Below are positions 1 through 11,500 of a stretch of DNA of 64,000 bases, piece after piece (the first letter of the stretch is position 1; each line of letters opens with the position of its first letter). The stretch is from assembly GCA_964036665.1 (NCBI GenBank), contig OZ038530.1, positions 5,470,501-5,534,500 of the forward strand, read 5' to 3'. The notes beneath the pieces were generated by a model. The model did no database searches, was not told the DNA's origin, and was given only the letters and a program-made list of their open reading frames with translations. A program made the translations under genes and the position numbers. Source of the stretch: Gordius sp. MW1 (Eukaryota > Nematomorpha > Gordioida > Gordea > Gordiidae).

Positions 1-2902
1 TAAGAATATAATTAGTTTCTAATAAATTGCACCTAGATGGCAGCCTTTAGAGTTTATTTATTATTTTGTCTGCAGTACGCATACTTGGAAGTTGATTATA
101 TGTAAAAAAAGCATTTTTTAACCTATTAAAAGTTGTGCATGTTTATTATATTTAAAATAAATGATAGCGGGAAAGATAAAAACAGCTTATTTAAGCGTCA
201 TGTATATTTAAAATAAAATGAAAGTGAAGTGTTCGACGAATTCGATTCGGAATATACACAAAAATAAATTAAATCGAATTCGCGTTTCGAAATTTTGAAT
301 CGACTCCGAATTTGAGTGGACACTTGAATCAAATCCCGAATTTTTCCCAGATGCTTACTTCATATCATATTGTTAATTGCTAATTTGGTGGACAGGTTCT
401 AAGTTCATGAGGGGTTGTTCAAATGAATGGTCTCAATAATTGCCAAAAAAAATTTGTCTAATCGTTAAAATGATTCTTCGTTACATTTCTTACTTTATCA
501 TAACGGTACCTTATATAAAGTGTTTATGTGGCATGAGCTTTAAAATCAATAATATTAGGAATTATAGCAAATGATGACTTATACATCATTTTAGATTAAG
601 GCCCAACCATGCTTAATCTAGGATGAAAATGATTTAGACTGATATGTTTGTAAGTAATTTCACAGTGCTTTCGTGATATTGAATTTTTTGTATTTACTCT
701 TGAAAAATTATATCAAACTGCTGGCACGTAGCCACAATATTCTCCAGGGGGGATTATATATTTTTGTAAGCTTTTATTTTTATTAACATTAAAATACTAA
801 TTTTATATAAAAAATAAAAAACGATATTGGATATAGTCAAAATAATTGCTATGCAATTTATGGATTCGCTTTTGGTTGTCTGTCCGTTTAACTTTTATAT
901 TTGCCATGGAAACTTCTGCGAGTTTTAGATGGTGTGGATATATACTTCTGCAAAAAATCTTTACTATGCTTTCGCAAATACACTACTAATGACCACTGAT
1001 TGGCTTTAATTTTTCGACCTCGCCCGAGCCCTAGTTCCATTATTGTCTTTGTGCCCGACTAATTACCTTTATTATTTATGAATATTGGGCAACTTGTCTA
1101 GGTTGTTGCTATATATCGGATATATGCGAAACTGACTAAATAATTTCCTGCAAATTAATGATTACCGTTGCTCACTTCTAATTAATATGACCCTAGCCAA
1201 ATTCTGGTTAATTGCTATTTATATTTTCTGCTACGTGAAATTCTTTTGCCAATTTGTCAAGTTTTTGCTTTATAACGCATGATTGCGAAACATAATTCCC
1301 TGCAAATTAATGATGCCCGTTGCTTATATATCCTACAGACTTTATTTTTCTTTTACCTATCTATAATTTTTTCGAGCTAAGAGATAATTCCCGAAAGATT
1401 GTCAATGACGCCAATCCATTTATTGATATTTTGATAACCTACTATTTATCATATAAATATCTAGACTTTAGAGCTTTAAAACTACGTTGATTCTAGCATT
1501 TGGTTTCAGGCAGACATCCTAATATGCAAAAATAGAATTAAAGCTGTCAAGGTTATTTTTCTACAGGAAATAGTTAAGTGTTACTTTCTAAATATATGTA
1601 ATTAATTACCATTTTTTAAAAAGTAATTGAAAACAGTTCCAGTTACTTGTTCCACTTATTTATATACATAGGAATTAGTTACATTTGAAGTTACTCAGTT
1701 AGATTGTTTTGCAATTTAATAAAGCACTAAAAGAAGTGAATTTTTGTTTTCGTAATCGGAAAACCTCAAAATCATAACATAAACAAACATTTTAGGCGCA
1801 ATTCCTTTTCAACCTAGTTTTTAAACAAAATTGCAAAATTAATGAACCTTTTAAGACAAAAAATATGGACTCCACATTTTAATGTTTATAATAAGTATCA
1901 AAATTTATAATTACAATATAAATTTTTAGGTATAAATTTTTATATATGATTATATCTCATTATTATATTTCACCCATTAACTTTGAAAATTTATATTAAA
2001 GTCAATTTAAAACACATTAAGGATTTAAATAAGTTTCTACATATAAATTTTTTTAGATGAATGATGGTTAGATATTTGAGTATTATTTTGGAAAGCAACA
2101 AACCTAACAGACATATTGTAACTAAATTGTTTATTTATTATATAAAAAGTAATAAGTAATAATTGAATAAAATATAATGATTTTCTTTTTGAGGTTGTAT
2201 TTTCCATATCTAAAATATAATAATTTTGAATTTGATCCATCTACACATTGTTTTTATGTAAAATCTACTATGTTAGTAGTATCTTTAAGGTTCTTGAGCA
2301 AATCTAAATTTATACTTTTTATCGGCTTTATTAAACTACCCTATAAGTTGTTGGATCTTGTCATATTCTCGACTAAGCTTTGGTTGCATAAGTGCATTAG
2401 ATCTAGAAAAAAATGTTGAAATATCAAGTTAATGAAAAAATAAAAAACTAAATAACTACTTATAAATTTTGTAATTGATATTAGATAAAAAAAGCAATTA
2501 ATACAACTTACACTTATATTTTACTTCAGCTTCTATGAGCTCATCCCACAATTTAAAGGTACTCATTGATAATATTTGCTATAAACTATAAAATATTAGA
2601 AAAGCATTAGCCTTAAAATCGTATTTATTGTTTTTGTTTTCTTTCCTATAATCAAGAATTTACCATAACATGGCTTATTTATATGTTTTCTAGGTTACTA
2701 TATTAAATCTTGCAATTGTGTTTAAAAAACGGCGGTCGTAAAGGGTAAGATTTTTGCCTTACTTTTTTTAATAAAATTTGTCGTTTTCCGTTTACTAAAA
2801 AACGAATAAGATGATCATTTTTTGGACTGGATGAGAAATTGAAAATTTAAATGCAGTTCAAAAATTTGGATCGTGTAACATCGGCCATTGGCCTCTAACT
2901 TA
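1..2902. other. AT-rich DNA without a recognised gene
   Basis: No reading frame here resembles a protein I know; the short ORFs near 2037-2419 have random-looking AT-codon composition. A TTCGAATTCGA-rich patch at about 228-350 (TTCGAC, TTCGATTCGG, CGAATTCG, TTTCGAAA words) has the look of hAT subterminal repeats, but I could not find a matching second end or a target duplication. The stretch directly upstream of the ARMC7-like gene (2690-2902) should hold its promoter, but no clear element stands out. Confidence 0.6.
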
Positions 2903-3893
2903 ATGTTCAAACCTAAATTCATTAGCAAAGCACATTTATCACAAAGAACTAAATATTTGCAAACTCTTCTTATTGAATACGAACAGAAAGAGGACTTAAG
3001 TATGTATACATAAGTTATATATATATTTATGTTTAGTCATCAAGGAGCAAATTTTAGCAAATTTCGCAAATTTTTGTTACGATCCCTTAAATTATGATAT
3101 TGTTCGCCAACTCAACATAATTGATTTATTTTTAGGTGTGTTTTTGCATTTTTGATTTTAATCTTTTTAGACAATTTGGATGAATCTCATGAAAAACTAG
3201 TTCTTTATTCCATAGCAGGTTTATGCAATTTATCATTTGGTAATTTACCCAAAATTATAAGACTTATATTTTTACAGATCCTTTAAATTGTCAAATTATT
3301 GTTAAAAATGAAGGAATAAAATTAATACAATTATGTTTAAGAAGGTATTTCAATTTAATCTTCTTTAATTTTAATAAAACTTAAGATTTTTGCATTATTT
3401 TAATTACATTTCATTTTTATATTTGTCTTATATTAAATATTTTAAAAGTAGTTTATATGCTTTCACCCTATTTCATAAAGGCAATCCTTAAAAAGGACAT
3501 GCCTGGGATAAACATTGATATAAAATTTGTCAAATCAGTTTTTAAAATTTCTTTAGTTTAAAGTTTGTAAATTTTGTCTAGAAGTTTTATAAATTCTAAG
3601 TTGAACCTGGAATTTACTAATATTAAATGTAATGTAACTAAGAAAGGTATTATTTTAATTTTTATGTTTTTTTATTAGTAATAATGAAGAAATCATTATA
3701 GCAGCACTTTCAACCTTCATTGGTATATATGTTCTATTTAAAAGAGGTATCAAAATAATTTACATATTTAATTCTAAATAAATTAGAAGAGTTAAAAATG
3801 CAAACGTTGGCTATGATAAAAGAGACACTCTCCAATTCAAGCAGTTTGAGGATTAAAAATCTTATTGCAATGCTAAATTTTTATCGAACATAA
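2903..3893 (+). CDS. ARMC7: ARMC7-like armadillo-repeat protein, six exons
   Basis: Host gene encoding a small armadillo-repeat protein. The six exons are 2903-2999, 3037-3135, 3171-3239, 3278-3344, 3679-3746 and 3787-3893; every junction is GT..AG and keeps frame, giving about 168 residues (human ARMC7 is 198). Exon 1 has a [10 protein letters not shown] segment, exon 2 [19 protein letters not shown] and IIDLFL, exon 3 [12 protein letters not shown], exon 5 [15 protein letters not shown] and exon 6 [15 protein letters not shown]. In order these match ARMC7 segments LGYLQALVTEF, KEQVLANLANFAYDPSNYE, VLDLFLD, IGGLCNL, SPNEETVLSAITTL and SARLRNLAQIFLEDF as I recall them. Introns are 37, 35, 38, 334 and 40 nt. 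Exon 5 could instead end at 3722 in the same phase, but 3746 fits the family length better. The first ATG of exon 1 was taken as start. Family knowledge: ARMC7 is a conserved, poorly studied protein reported with spliceosome components; a function here is inferred only. Confidence 0.92.
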
Positions 3894-3909
3894 AATTTTC
3901 ATATATGTT

Positions 3910-3915
3910 AATAAA
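3910..3915 (+). promoter_or_regulatory. AATAAA polyadenylation signal of the ARMC7-like gene
   Basis: A canonical AATAAA hexamer lies 17 nt after the TAA stop of the ARMC7-like gene. This would give a very short 3' UTR, in keeping with the compact gene. In DNA this AT-rich the hexamer can occur by chance. Confidence 0.5.
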
Positions 3916-4096
3916 TATAATTTGAAAATGATTTATATATAATTTTAATAAAAACAATTAATATATTGAAGACGTTTTTGGATTCTCTAGTAACATTGCT
4001 TTTTACTCAGGGTATCTAGATGCTTGGAATGGTAGATAAACTTAAAACCCTAATGCCTAGACAACTGGGACTAATATTAAAATTGTGTGCGCTAAA

Positions 4097-4327
4097 CATG
4101 GGCGTAGCCGCCCCCTAATTAAAAAAAAAATTCAATACAAAAACCCTTAGAAATTAAAAAAAAATATGTTTTGCCCCCCCCCCCTCCCCCCTTAATTAGC
4201 CAGAGCCTAATTAGGGGAGTTGCTTTTTTTTTGGTCGCCGGAAAATTTGTGGATAGTCGAGACCTTTTTTATTTTTTTTTCTGCCCCCCCCCCCCCCCCC
4301 CTAATTCAAAAGCTGGCTACGCCCATG
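4097..4327. mobile_element. 231-bp hAT-3-like non-autonomous element
   Basis: Terminal inverted repeats CATGGGCGTAGCC (left) and GGCTACGCCCATG (right) bound the element. It is flanked by 8-bp duplications with one mismatch, GCGCTAAA (4089-4096) and GCCCTAAA (4328-4335), the length expected for hAT. The inside is non-coding with long C runs (4175-4190, 4285-4301). The ends resemble those of hAT-3 at 20213-28396. Confidence 0.85.
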
Positions 4328-4335
4328 GCCCTAAA

Positions 4336-4668
4336 ATTTGTTTTAATGAACTTGTACAGTTAATGAGGATAATATAACTAATGGATAATAGATCTAAGGC
4401 CTTAGGCTTTCCTCTCTTTTCATGTATTTAGTCCCACACTTGACTATAATGAAGTAGGAGACATGTCTGGTGGATCTATCTTCTTATTATCTAAACTCTC
4501 TGAAATTGCACTGGTAAGCCCTAGTTGATGAAGAACCACATCACCCATTAGACTTAAAGTTAGATTAATTCAATCATATAATAAATTCCATAATTAACGC
4601 CTCCAGTAAGCCATTAAAAGCTAGATTCCCATTATGTTCAAACCCTTCCTCCCTATAAGGTATAATGC
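4336..4668. other. Non-coding spacer
   Basis: AT-rich sequence between the small hAT-3-like element and the hAT-1 composite. I see no gene, repeat or motif here. Confidence 0.6.
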
Positions 4669-4676
4669 GTCTTGAC
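4669..4676. repeat. Left 8-bp target-site duplication of the hAT-1 dimer
   Basis: GTCTTGAC, repeated without mismatch and in the same orientation at 13792-13799, directly outside the terminal TAGGGCTGCACCG motifs. The length is diagnostic of hAT insertion. Confidence 0.92.
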
Positions 4677-4756
4677 TAGGGCTGCACCGATATCAAATTT
4701 TTAACCGATACTACCGATATTTAAATAAATATACCGATACCGATATTTTACATCTT
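4677..4756. repeat. Left terminal inverted repeat and subterminal CCGATA repeats of hAT-1
   Basis: Starts TAGGGCTGCACCGATATCA and continues with CCGATACTACCGATATTT and ATACCGATACCGATATTT. It is the reverse complement of 13709-13791 except for a 3-bp indel. Iterated CCGATA words near the ends are typical of transposase-binding subterminal repeats in hAT elements. Confidence 0.9.
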
Positions 4757-4789
4757 ATAAAAATGACACCTGTTAATATTTATAAAGCT

Positions 4790-6790
4790 TTATTTAAAAT
4801 ATTCCAAATTTTTTTTCATAAATAGTAATTTTTCAATAGTCTCCGGTAGAAGAGATCTTTTATGTGGACTATCAATATCACCAGTTATACTAAAAATAGA
4901 TTCAGAAGGGATAGATGTGGCGGGTGACGACAGATATTTTCTGCCCAGTGTTGCTAATATTGGCAAATCGGAACTATTTGTTGCCCAATATTCTAATGGA
5001 TTTACATATGATCCCATTGATGTTTCGTTTATGATTCTATTACCCTTGTAAATTGGTGTTTTGAGATATAGGTCTAATTCCAATAAACACGGATCACCTT
5101 AAAATGAAAATTAATATTAGCTAAGTAAATATACCTATGATGATGTTTGTATCAATAGTTCCAGCCATTGAATCCACTGTTTCATTATATGTATCCCATA
5201 TATCAAATTTCTTTGTTTTCGTAAGTTGTTTCACAGGTAGTAATGGTTCGTCGTTCTCTTAATAATTATTTTAGAGGTACAATTATATACCTTACCTGGC
5301 AAAATAGGTGTAGATGAGGACGCCACATTACTTTCAATATCCTTATATGCTTTAACTAACCATGATCTATACTCAACAGATCCAGGCAAGAAAATATTTT
5401 TAAATCTTGGATCCAAAATTGTTGTTATGACAAAATTGTCATTTTGGTATATGTATGAAAACCTAATTATAAATAAGCTATTACAAATCCTTGGTAAATA
5501 TATAAATACCTTTCAACTAATTCATTTGTTATGGTTGTTCTAAATTGTTTTAAACACATATCAGAAATATTATCATATGTAGCTAATTCTTTCTTTAAAA
5601 TTTCAACAAAAGGTATAGTCACACTTATTAAACAATTGGTGTAACTCAATTCCTTTGTAACTCTAAAGAAAGGTTCCAAGGCCAACATCAATTTCTCCAT
5701 GAGGATCCATTCATTAGTATCTATAAACACAGGAACAGTGTTTTGTAGAGTATACAGAGTTAAAGCCTCCTTCTGTTCCAATAACCTTTCAATCATTAGA
5801 TAGGATGAGTTCCAGCGTGTGGGCTCATCTTGAATTAATTTGTTTCGGGGTAGGTTAAATTTCATTTGAATTTTATCCAATTTAAAATTTGATAGGGAGG
5901 AATGTTTAAAATGGGTCACTAATCTTCTTGACTTTGTTAGAAGATTAGGTATATTCTCTTGCCCTAACAGGCATTTTTGTATAACTAATTGAAGGGAGTG
6001 AGCAAAACAGGATATACTTTCATGATTTGATAGTCTACAGCTTGCTGCTATATTCCTACCATTATCTCTAACGATAAGATGAACAGAATTTTTCTTTATT
6101 CCCCAATAGGTAAATAAATCTGCTATCAATGAAGAAATATTGATAGCAGTGTGGTTATCATTAAATACTTTAGTATTTAATGTCCTCTGTTTAAAATGAT
6201 ATTTGTTGTCTATATAATGTGAAGTTAGACAAAACAAAGAATCTTGACCAGAATCACGGGTCCATATATCAATTGTAAAGCTTAGGTGCTTTTCAACACT
6301 CAGCTCTTCTTTAATTTTTTGTGATAAATCTTCATAAGATATATTTAATAAACTGGTGAAATACTTCCTACTGGGGATTGTATATTGGGGAGATAAATGA
6401 TTTATTAAATTAACAAATCCTTTGTCAGACACTACAGATAGTGGTTGGTTGTCTTTACAGATCATCTCTAATATTAATTGATGTATATTTTTGGAATTGT
6501 GATTATTAATATCCCACTTTTTTACATTGTTGAAAAGGTCTTTAATTTTTGGTTGAACTAATTTGGAATCAGATTTGAAGTTATTATCAGTCAATGTCTT
6601 TGATTTCTCCTCTAATAATAATTGTTTATATTTTATTGGATGATTATTAAGGATATGTTTTCTAAGATTTGTGGTGTTAAAATTAATTGATGTCTTGCCA
6701 CCTCTTAAAACTTTTTTATTGCAATTATCAATTGTACAGGCTGCAATATGTGCTGAGTTCTCATCAATTATAAAATAATTCCAAATTAAT
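4790..6790 (-). CDS. hAT-1 transposase, left copy (BED finger plus hAT core, at least five exons)
   Basis: Cut-and-paste DNA transposase. Minus-strand exons: about 6790-5510, 5462-5296, 5257-5135 and 5097-4790; the introns 5509-5463, 5295-5258 and 5134-5098 are 47, 38 and 37 nt, all GT..AG and in frame. The first exon encodes a BED-type zinc finger (WNYF, then C-x4-C at CTIDNC and H-x4-H at HILNNH), then the RNase H-like core: IDIWT (first Asp), VRDNGRN (second Asp), SCFAHSLQL, DEPTRWNSSY. Splicing restores the family's ILDPRFKN motif. The last exon has PLEYW and IPSESIFSITGD with the catalytic Glu, ending KKNLEYFK, the hAT dimerisation domain. An in-frame TGA lies just before the LIWNYF of the BED finger, so either an upstream exon joins after it or the N-terminus carries a nonsense mutation (TGG to TGA would fit). 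Otherwise the copy looks intact. Confidence 0.85.
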
Positions 6791-7219
6791 CACTTGCTTT
6801 TAGACCTAAATATAATTTAATTTAAATAAAGTCAATGTAAGGCCATTTGAATTAATAATACACAACATAGAATGTTATTCTAATTTAAAATATTTTAAAT
6901 GCTTTGTTGATAAATATTATATAATATATATATTAAAAATCGTATATACAATATATAATATAAAAATAAATACATTATATTATAAATTTTAAATATAAAC
7001 TAACTTACATAATAATATAAATAAGAGGTGGTAGAAATTTGAATGAATGAATCAATGAAAAAATAAATTAGATTTAACAGCAATTAAGTAAAATTTAATT
7101 TAAAAAGTATATAGATACACAGCTCTAACAAATATAAAATATTTGTAAAAAAAGTTTCAAGTATCGGTATCGGTCGATTAATAACCGATACTGATATCGT
7201 TAAAAAATCGTGATATCGG
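6791..7219 (-). other. 5' leader and damaged 5' end of left hAT-1 copy
   Basis: AT-rich non-coding sequence upstream of the BED-finger exon, followed at 7157-7219 by TATCGGTATCGG, ACCGATACTGATATCG and GATATCGGT words. This is the 5' terminal repeat region of hAT-1. It stops at GATATCGGT, so the last 9 bases of the terminal repeat (GCAGCCCTA by comparison with the other ends) are missing where it meets the right copy. Confidence 0.75.
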
Positions 7220-7431
7220 TATAAACAATTATTATTAGAGGAGAAATTAAAGACATTGACTGATAATAACTTCAAATCTGATTCCAAATTAGTTCAACCA
7301 AAAATTAAAGACCTTTTCAACAATGTAAAAAAGTGGGATATTAATAATCACAATTCCAAAATTATACATCAATTAATATTAGAGATGATCTGTAAAGACA
7401 ACCAACCACTATCTGTAGTGTCTGACAAAGG
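7220..7431 (+). pseudogene. hAT-1 transposase, right copy, N-terminal piece
   Basis: Plus-strand sequence matching the left copy from inside the BED finger (KYKQLLLEE region) through TDNNFKSDSKLVQPK to SVVSDKG. It is then cut by the 5' LTR of the CsRn1-like element. The start of the BED finger and the entire 5' end of the transposon are absent, so this copy cannot make a complete transposase. The remainder resumes at 12053. Confidence 0.88.
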
Positions 7432-7706
7432 TGTTGCGTCCATTGGCTTAATTGATTTAATTGTCCCTTACGACTTCGCAACGTTAATTCACCACCAAGC
7501 ATACCTCGAGGTATCACCACTATATATAATTGATTTTATACCTCGCGGAGGCAACACTAAACTTAATTGAATACAATTAATATATGTGTATATAAAGGAA
7601 TTTTATATACACCAGTTACTCACTTTGTTCTCGCATACAATTTACTTTAATTGGATATTTAATAAAGTACTTATTACTTTATCCTTGTGGTATTATTTTA
7701 CCCGAA
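7432..7706 (+). repeat. 5' LTR of the CsRn1-like element
   Basis: About 275 bp, beginning TGTTGCGTCC and ending ACCCGAA. It contains a TATA-like box (TATAAAGG at 7591-7598) and an AATAAA at 7671-7676, so promoter and polyadenylation signals are both visible. Two dyads, ACCTCGAGGT and ACCTCGCGGAGG, sit in its middle. The end is unusual in not being CA and could be placed one base later (a 4-bp duplication would then result). Confidence 0.9.
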
Positions 7707-7708
7707 AT

Positions 7709-7717
7709 TGGTGACCC
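7709..7717 (+). promoter_or_regulatory. Primer binding site of the CsRn1-like element
   Basis: TGGTGACCC, two bases after the 5' LTR. This octamer-plus is the tRNA-Trp primer site described for the CsRn1/Kabuki group. Confidence 0.75.
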
Positions 7718-7778
7718 AATCTTGTTATACGCCCCCTTCTACCCTACCCTTTACCCAACCCTTGTTATAACCTTGTAA

Positions 7779-8597
7779 ATGGATACCAACCAAGTTGATG
7801 ACGTCCAAATTAAATCGGAAAACGCTATGTATTTTAAATTGCCCCCATTTAATCGTATAAATCCCCGCTTATGGTTTGTCCAGATAGAGGCCCTTTTCAC
7901 GATTCGAAGAATAACATCCGAATCTAGCAAACTTGGGTACGTGATTGAATGCCTCCCACAAGAAGTCACAATAGAGATCCAAGATTACTTGGAGAATCTT
8001 CCGTCTGAGGCCCCGTACACCACCATCCGGTCAGCTATCATAGATCGCACAACAAAATCGGACTCAGCACGATTCCACGATTTACTCTCCAACGTGCAAT
8101 TGGGTGATCGTACACCCTCACAACTCTATAGACACATGAAAAGCCTTCTGGGTACCGCCAAAATGGACGACATCATTCTAAAACAATTGTGGTTGGAGAA
8201 ACTGGACAACAACATGACCAGCATCTTGGCGATCTGTGCAAGTGACCAGACTTTAGTCAAGCTAGCTGAAACAGCTGATAAAATCGCGGAAACGTACCAT
8301 ACGCCGCAAATATCCAACGTCGTCCCTGCAACACAGAGATCAAACAATGATATCGAAATGCTCAGAGACATGGTAAATAGGCTGAGCGTGAGCATAGAGA
8401 CATTGCGACAAGAAGTCAGTCAAAAAAATCGTTTTCAGTCGCGAAGTAGGTCTACATCAAGACGATTTCGATCCCCGTTTCAACCCCGCGCTGACGTTCC
8501 CGAGGATTGGTGTTGGTATCACCAAAAATATAAAGAAAATACCACTAAATGCCGACAGCCTTGCAATCATACCCCCCTTTCCTCGTCAAACTCATAG
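7779..8597 (+). CDS. gag: CsRn1-like Gag (272 aa)
   Basis: Capsid and nucleocapsid polyprotein that packages the retrotransposon RNA. The capsid part opens with [19 protein letters not shown] (residues about 19-37), the conserved start of CsRn1-clade Gag. A basic Ser/Arg stretch (about 222-240) precedes one zinc motif, C-x2-H-x9-C-x3-C (CWYH...CRQPC, about 247-263), which is the CHCC knuckle that defines the clade. The ATG at 7779 follows the primer site by about 60 nt. The frame is uninterrupted. The end overlaps pol by 49 nt in the -1 frame: pol opens at TAAATG (8546-8551) and there is a CCCCCCTTT run at 8572-8580, so frameshifting or re-initiation could link the two, or an old fused ORF may have been frameshifted by mutation. 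Confidence 0.9.
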   Translation: MDTNQVDDVQIKSENAMYFKLPPFNRINPRLWFVQIEALFTIRRITSESSKLGYVIECLPQEVTIEIQDYLENLPSEAPYTTIRSAIIDRTTKSDSARFHDLLSNVQLGDRTPSQLYRHMKSLLGTAKMDDIILKQLWLEKLDNNMTSILAICASDQTLVKLAETADKIAETYHTPQISNVVPATQRSNNDIEMLRDMVNRLSVSIETLRQEVSQKNRFQSRSRSTSRRFRSPFQPRADVPEDWCWYHQKYKENTTKCRQPCNHTPLSSSNS

Positions 8598-11500
8598 GCC
8601 TGCCAGAATCCGCGACACCTGGTTCAGGCCATAATATCAGTCGTTTATTTTTTATTTATGATAAATCAACCAAATTTCGTTTTTTAATAGACACTCGCGC
8701 GGAACTAAGTGTCGTACCACCCCCGCGTAACCACCGTCTCACTCCCTCACACATACTCCTCCAAGCTGCAAATAATAGTTCCATACTGACCTATGGCCAG
8801 AAATCAATGGAACTGGACCTTAGCTTACGGAGAAGTTTTCAATGGGTTTTTACCATCGCCGACGTTAAAACACCTATCATCGGGGCTGATTTTTTAAATC
8901 ATTATAACCTTCTCGTTGATATACGACGTAAATGTTTGTTAGACCCTAAGACGACTTTAAAGTCTTATGGGCGATATATTGACTCGAACTTGTATAATTT
9001 GCAACTAGCAATAAAAATTGATTCACCGTATTTTAAAAATGTGTTGAAAGAATTCCCTGATATTTATGCCCCTCCAAATTACAGGTCACGCGTAAGCCAC
9101 CAAGTAGTTCACCACATACGTACACTAGGACCACCCGTTTATGCCAGACCTCGACGCTTAGACCCTGTCAAGCTAAAAATTGCCAAACAGGAGTTTGCTC
9201 ACATGCTCGAACTCGGCATAATTCAACCCTCAGAAAGCCCCTGGAGTTCTCCACTGCACATGGTTCCGAAAAAAACTCCAGGAGATTGGCGACCGTGTGG
9301 AGATTACCGAGCACTTAACGTTATAACGATACCGGATCGTTATCCTTTGCCACACTTGCACGATTTCTCGCTCAATCTAGCCGGCACAACCATCTATACA
9401 AAGATAGATCTAGTCAGGGCTTACCATCAAATACCCGTAGCCTTAGAAGACATCGCAAAGACTGCAATAACTACACCTTTCGGTCTTTATGAATTTTTGC
9501 GAATGCCTTTTGGTTTACGAAATGCTGCTCAAACATTCCAACGCTTCATTGACCAAGCTCTCCGTGGTCTCAATTTTACCTTCGCATATTTGGACGATAT
9601 TTTAATCGCAAGTACATCAACTAATGAACATTTAGACCACTTACGTCAGGTTTTTACAAGATTAAGAGATTTTGATATAAAGATCAACCTGGACAAGTGC
9701 CAATGGGAATGTCCGTCTCTGGATTTTTTAGGACATCAAGTTTCCCCACAAGGTTTAACACCAATACCGGAGAAGATCTCGACCATCAAAAATTTTGCCA
9801 CTCCGACCACCATGACACAACTACGTCGTTTCGTGGGAATGGTAAATTTTTACAGGCGTTTTATACCCAACGGTGCACTTCTTCTACAACCACTGACTGA
9901 TCTCCTCACCGACACAAAAGGACCATTGGACATGACGCAGAGCGCACACGGTGCATTCCACAAGATTAAAATAATGCTCGATGAAATCTCGACCTTTAAT
10001 CATTTAGTTGATGGTGCCAACATCTCTATTACAACCGACGCGTCAAACTCTGCCGTTGGAGCCGTTTTACATCAGATCGTAAAAGGGGAAATCAGTCCTT
10101 TATCCTTTTTCTCCCTGAAATTGAGCAAAACACAAACTCGATACAGTACATTCGGGAGAGAACTACTAGCAATCTATCTGGCAATTAAACATTACCGACA
10201 CATTTTAGAAGGTCGCGATTTTACAATTTTTAATGATTACAAACCGTTAACTTACGTTCTCACTTCTAAATCCGATAAATACTCGCCCCGCGAAATACGA
10301 CAATTAGACTACATCTCACAATTTACTTCAGATATACAGTTTATTAAAGGTAAGGCGAATATTGTAGCAGACACTTTGTCCCGAATCGATATCGATTCCA
10401 TTCAACAACCAAACACCTCACTCACAGAAAGAATTGCTATGACACAAAAACAAGAGCAATACCAACTAGAAGATCTCGAAAGCCTTCAACTGGAACAACG
10501 CTTAATTCCAGGTACAAATTTAACTATTAAGTGCGATACATCTAAATTGATTTCGAGACCTTTAGTACCTAAGACGCTCCGACGCATAGTTTTTAATCAG
10601 CTACATGGTCTTTCTCACCCAGCTTTACGCCCAACACTTAAACTAATCGCCCAACGTTTCGTCTGGCCGGGAATGAACAAAGATGTACGCGATTGGACAA
10701 AGCAATGCATTGCATGTCAAAAATGCAAGGTAAATAAGCACGTAATATCAACCCCAGGCACGTTCGCTTAACCAGACGCAAGGTTTAGCCACGTACATGT
10801 AGATCTCGTCGGACCCTTGCCACCTTCTAACGGCCATATATACATTTTTACTGCCGTTGATCGTTTCACCCGATGGCCGATTGCAATTCCCATTAATGAC
10901 GCAACAGCCGAAACCGTTGCACGCACATTTTTGACACACTGGATAGCCAACTTTGGTGTTCCAGCGACATTAACCACGGACCGGGGACCGCAATTCCAAT
11001 CAACCCTTTTTAAACAATTATCTATTTTACTAGGTTATCACCATATCACTACGACAGCTTACCATCCACAAGCCAATGGGATGGTAGAGCGATTCCACCG
11101 GCAACTCAAAAGTGCAATCATGACAAAAGGTGACGTTAGCCGTTGGTCCGAACTTATTCCCCTTGTACTCCTAGGGATTCGCAACACCGTCAAGGAAGAT
11201 CTCGCCTGTTCAAGCGCTGAGCTTGTATACGGTACTTTTTTACGACTCCCAGGAGATTTTTTACAACCGTCCGATTGTGACATTAACGCTGCCGATTACA
11301 TACAACGCCTTAGACAGCAGTTTAATCATGTCCGATTTACACCTTCCAGACAATCGAACATCAAACCACAAATTTCTGACAACTTATTTTCATCAACCCA
11401 TGTTTTCATAAGAACTGATCGACTACGCAAAGCTTTAGTTCCCCCCTATGAAGGACCTTTTAAAGTGATTGGAAAGCATACTAAATTTTTTATCATAGAC

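Noticed and set aside
2037-2419. Overlapping 67- and 80-codon frames on both strands
   Set aside because: AT-rich, hydrophobic random-type translations, no motif and no splice-compatible neighbours.
4171-4377. Proline-rich 68-codon frame
   Set aside because: It is produced by the C runs of a small hAT-3-like element and ends in unrelated flank; not a gene.
7256-7570. 104-codon frame treated as a separate gene
   Set aside because: It is the N-terminal hAT-1 fragment reading by chance into the 5' LTR of the CsRn1-like element.
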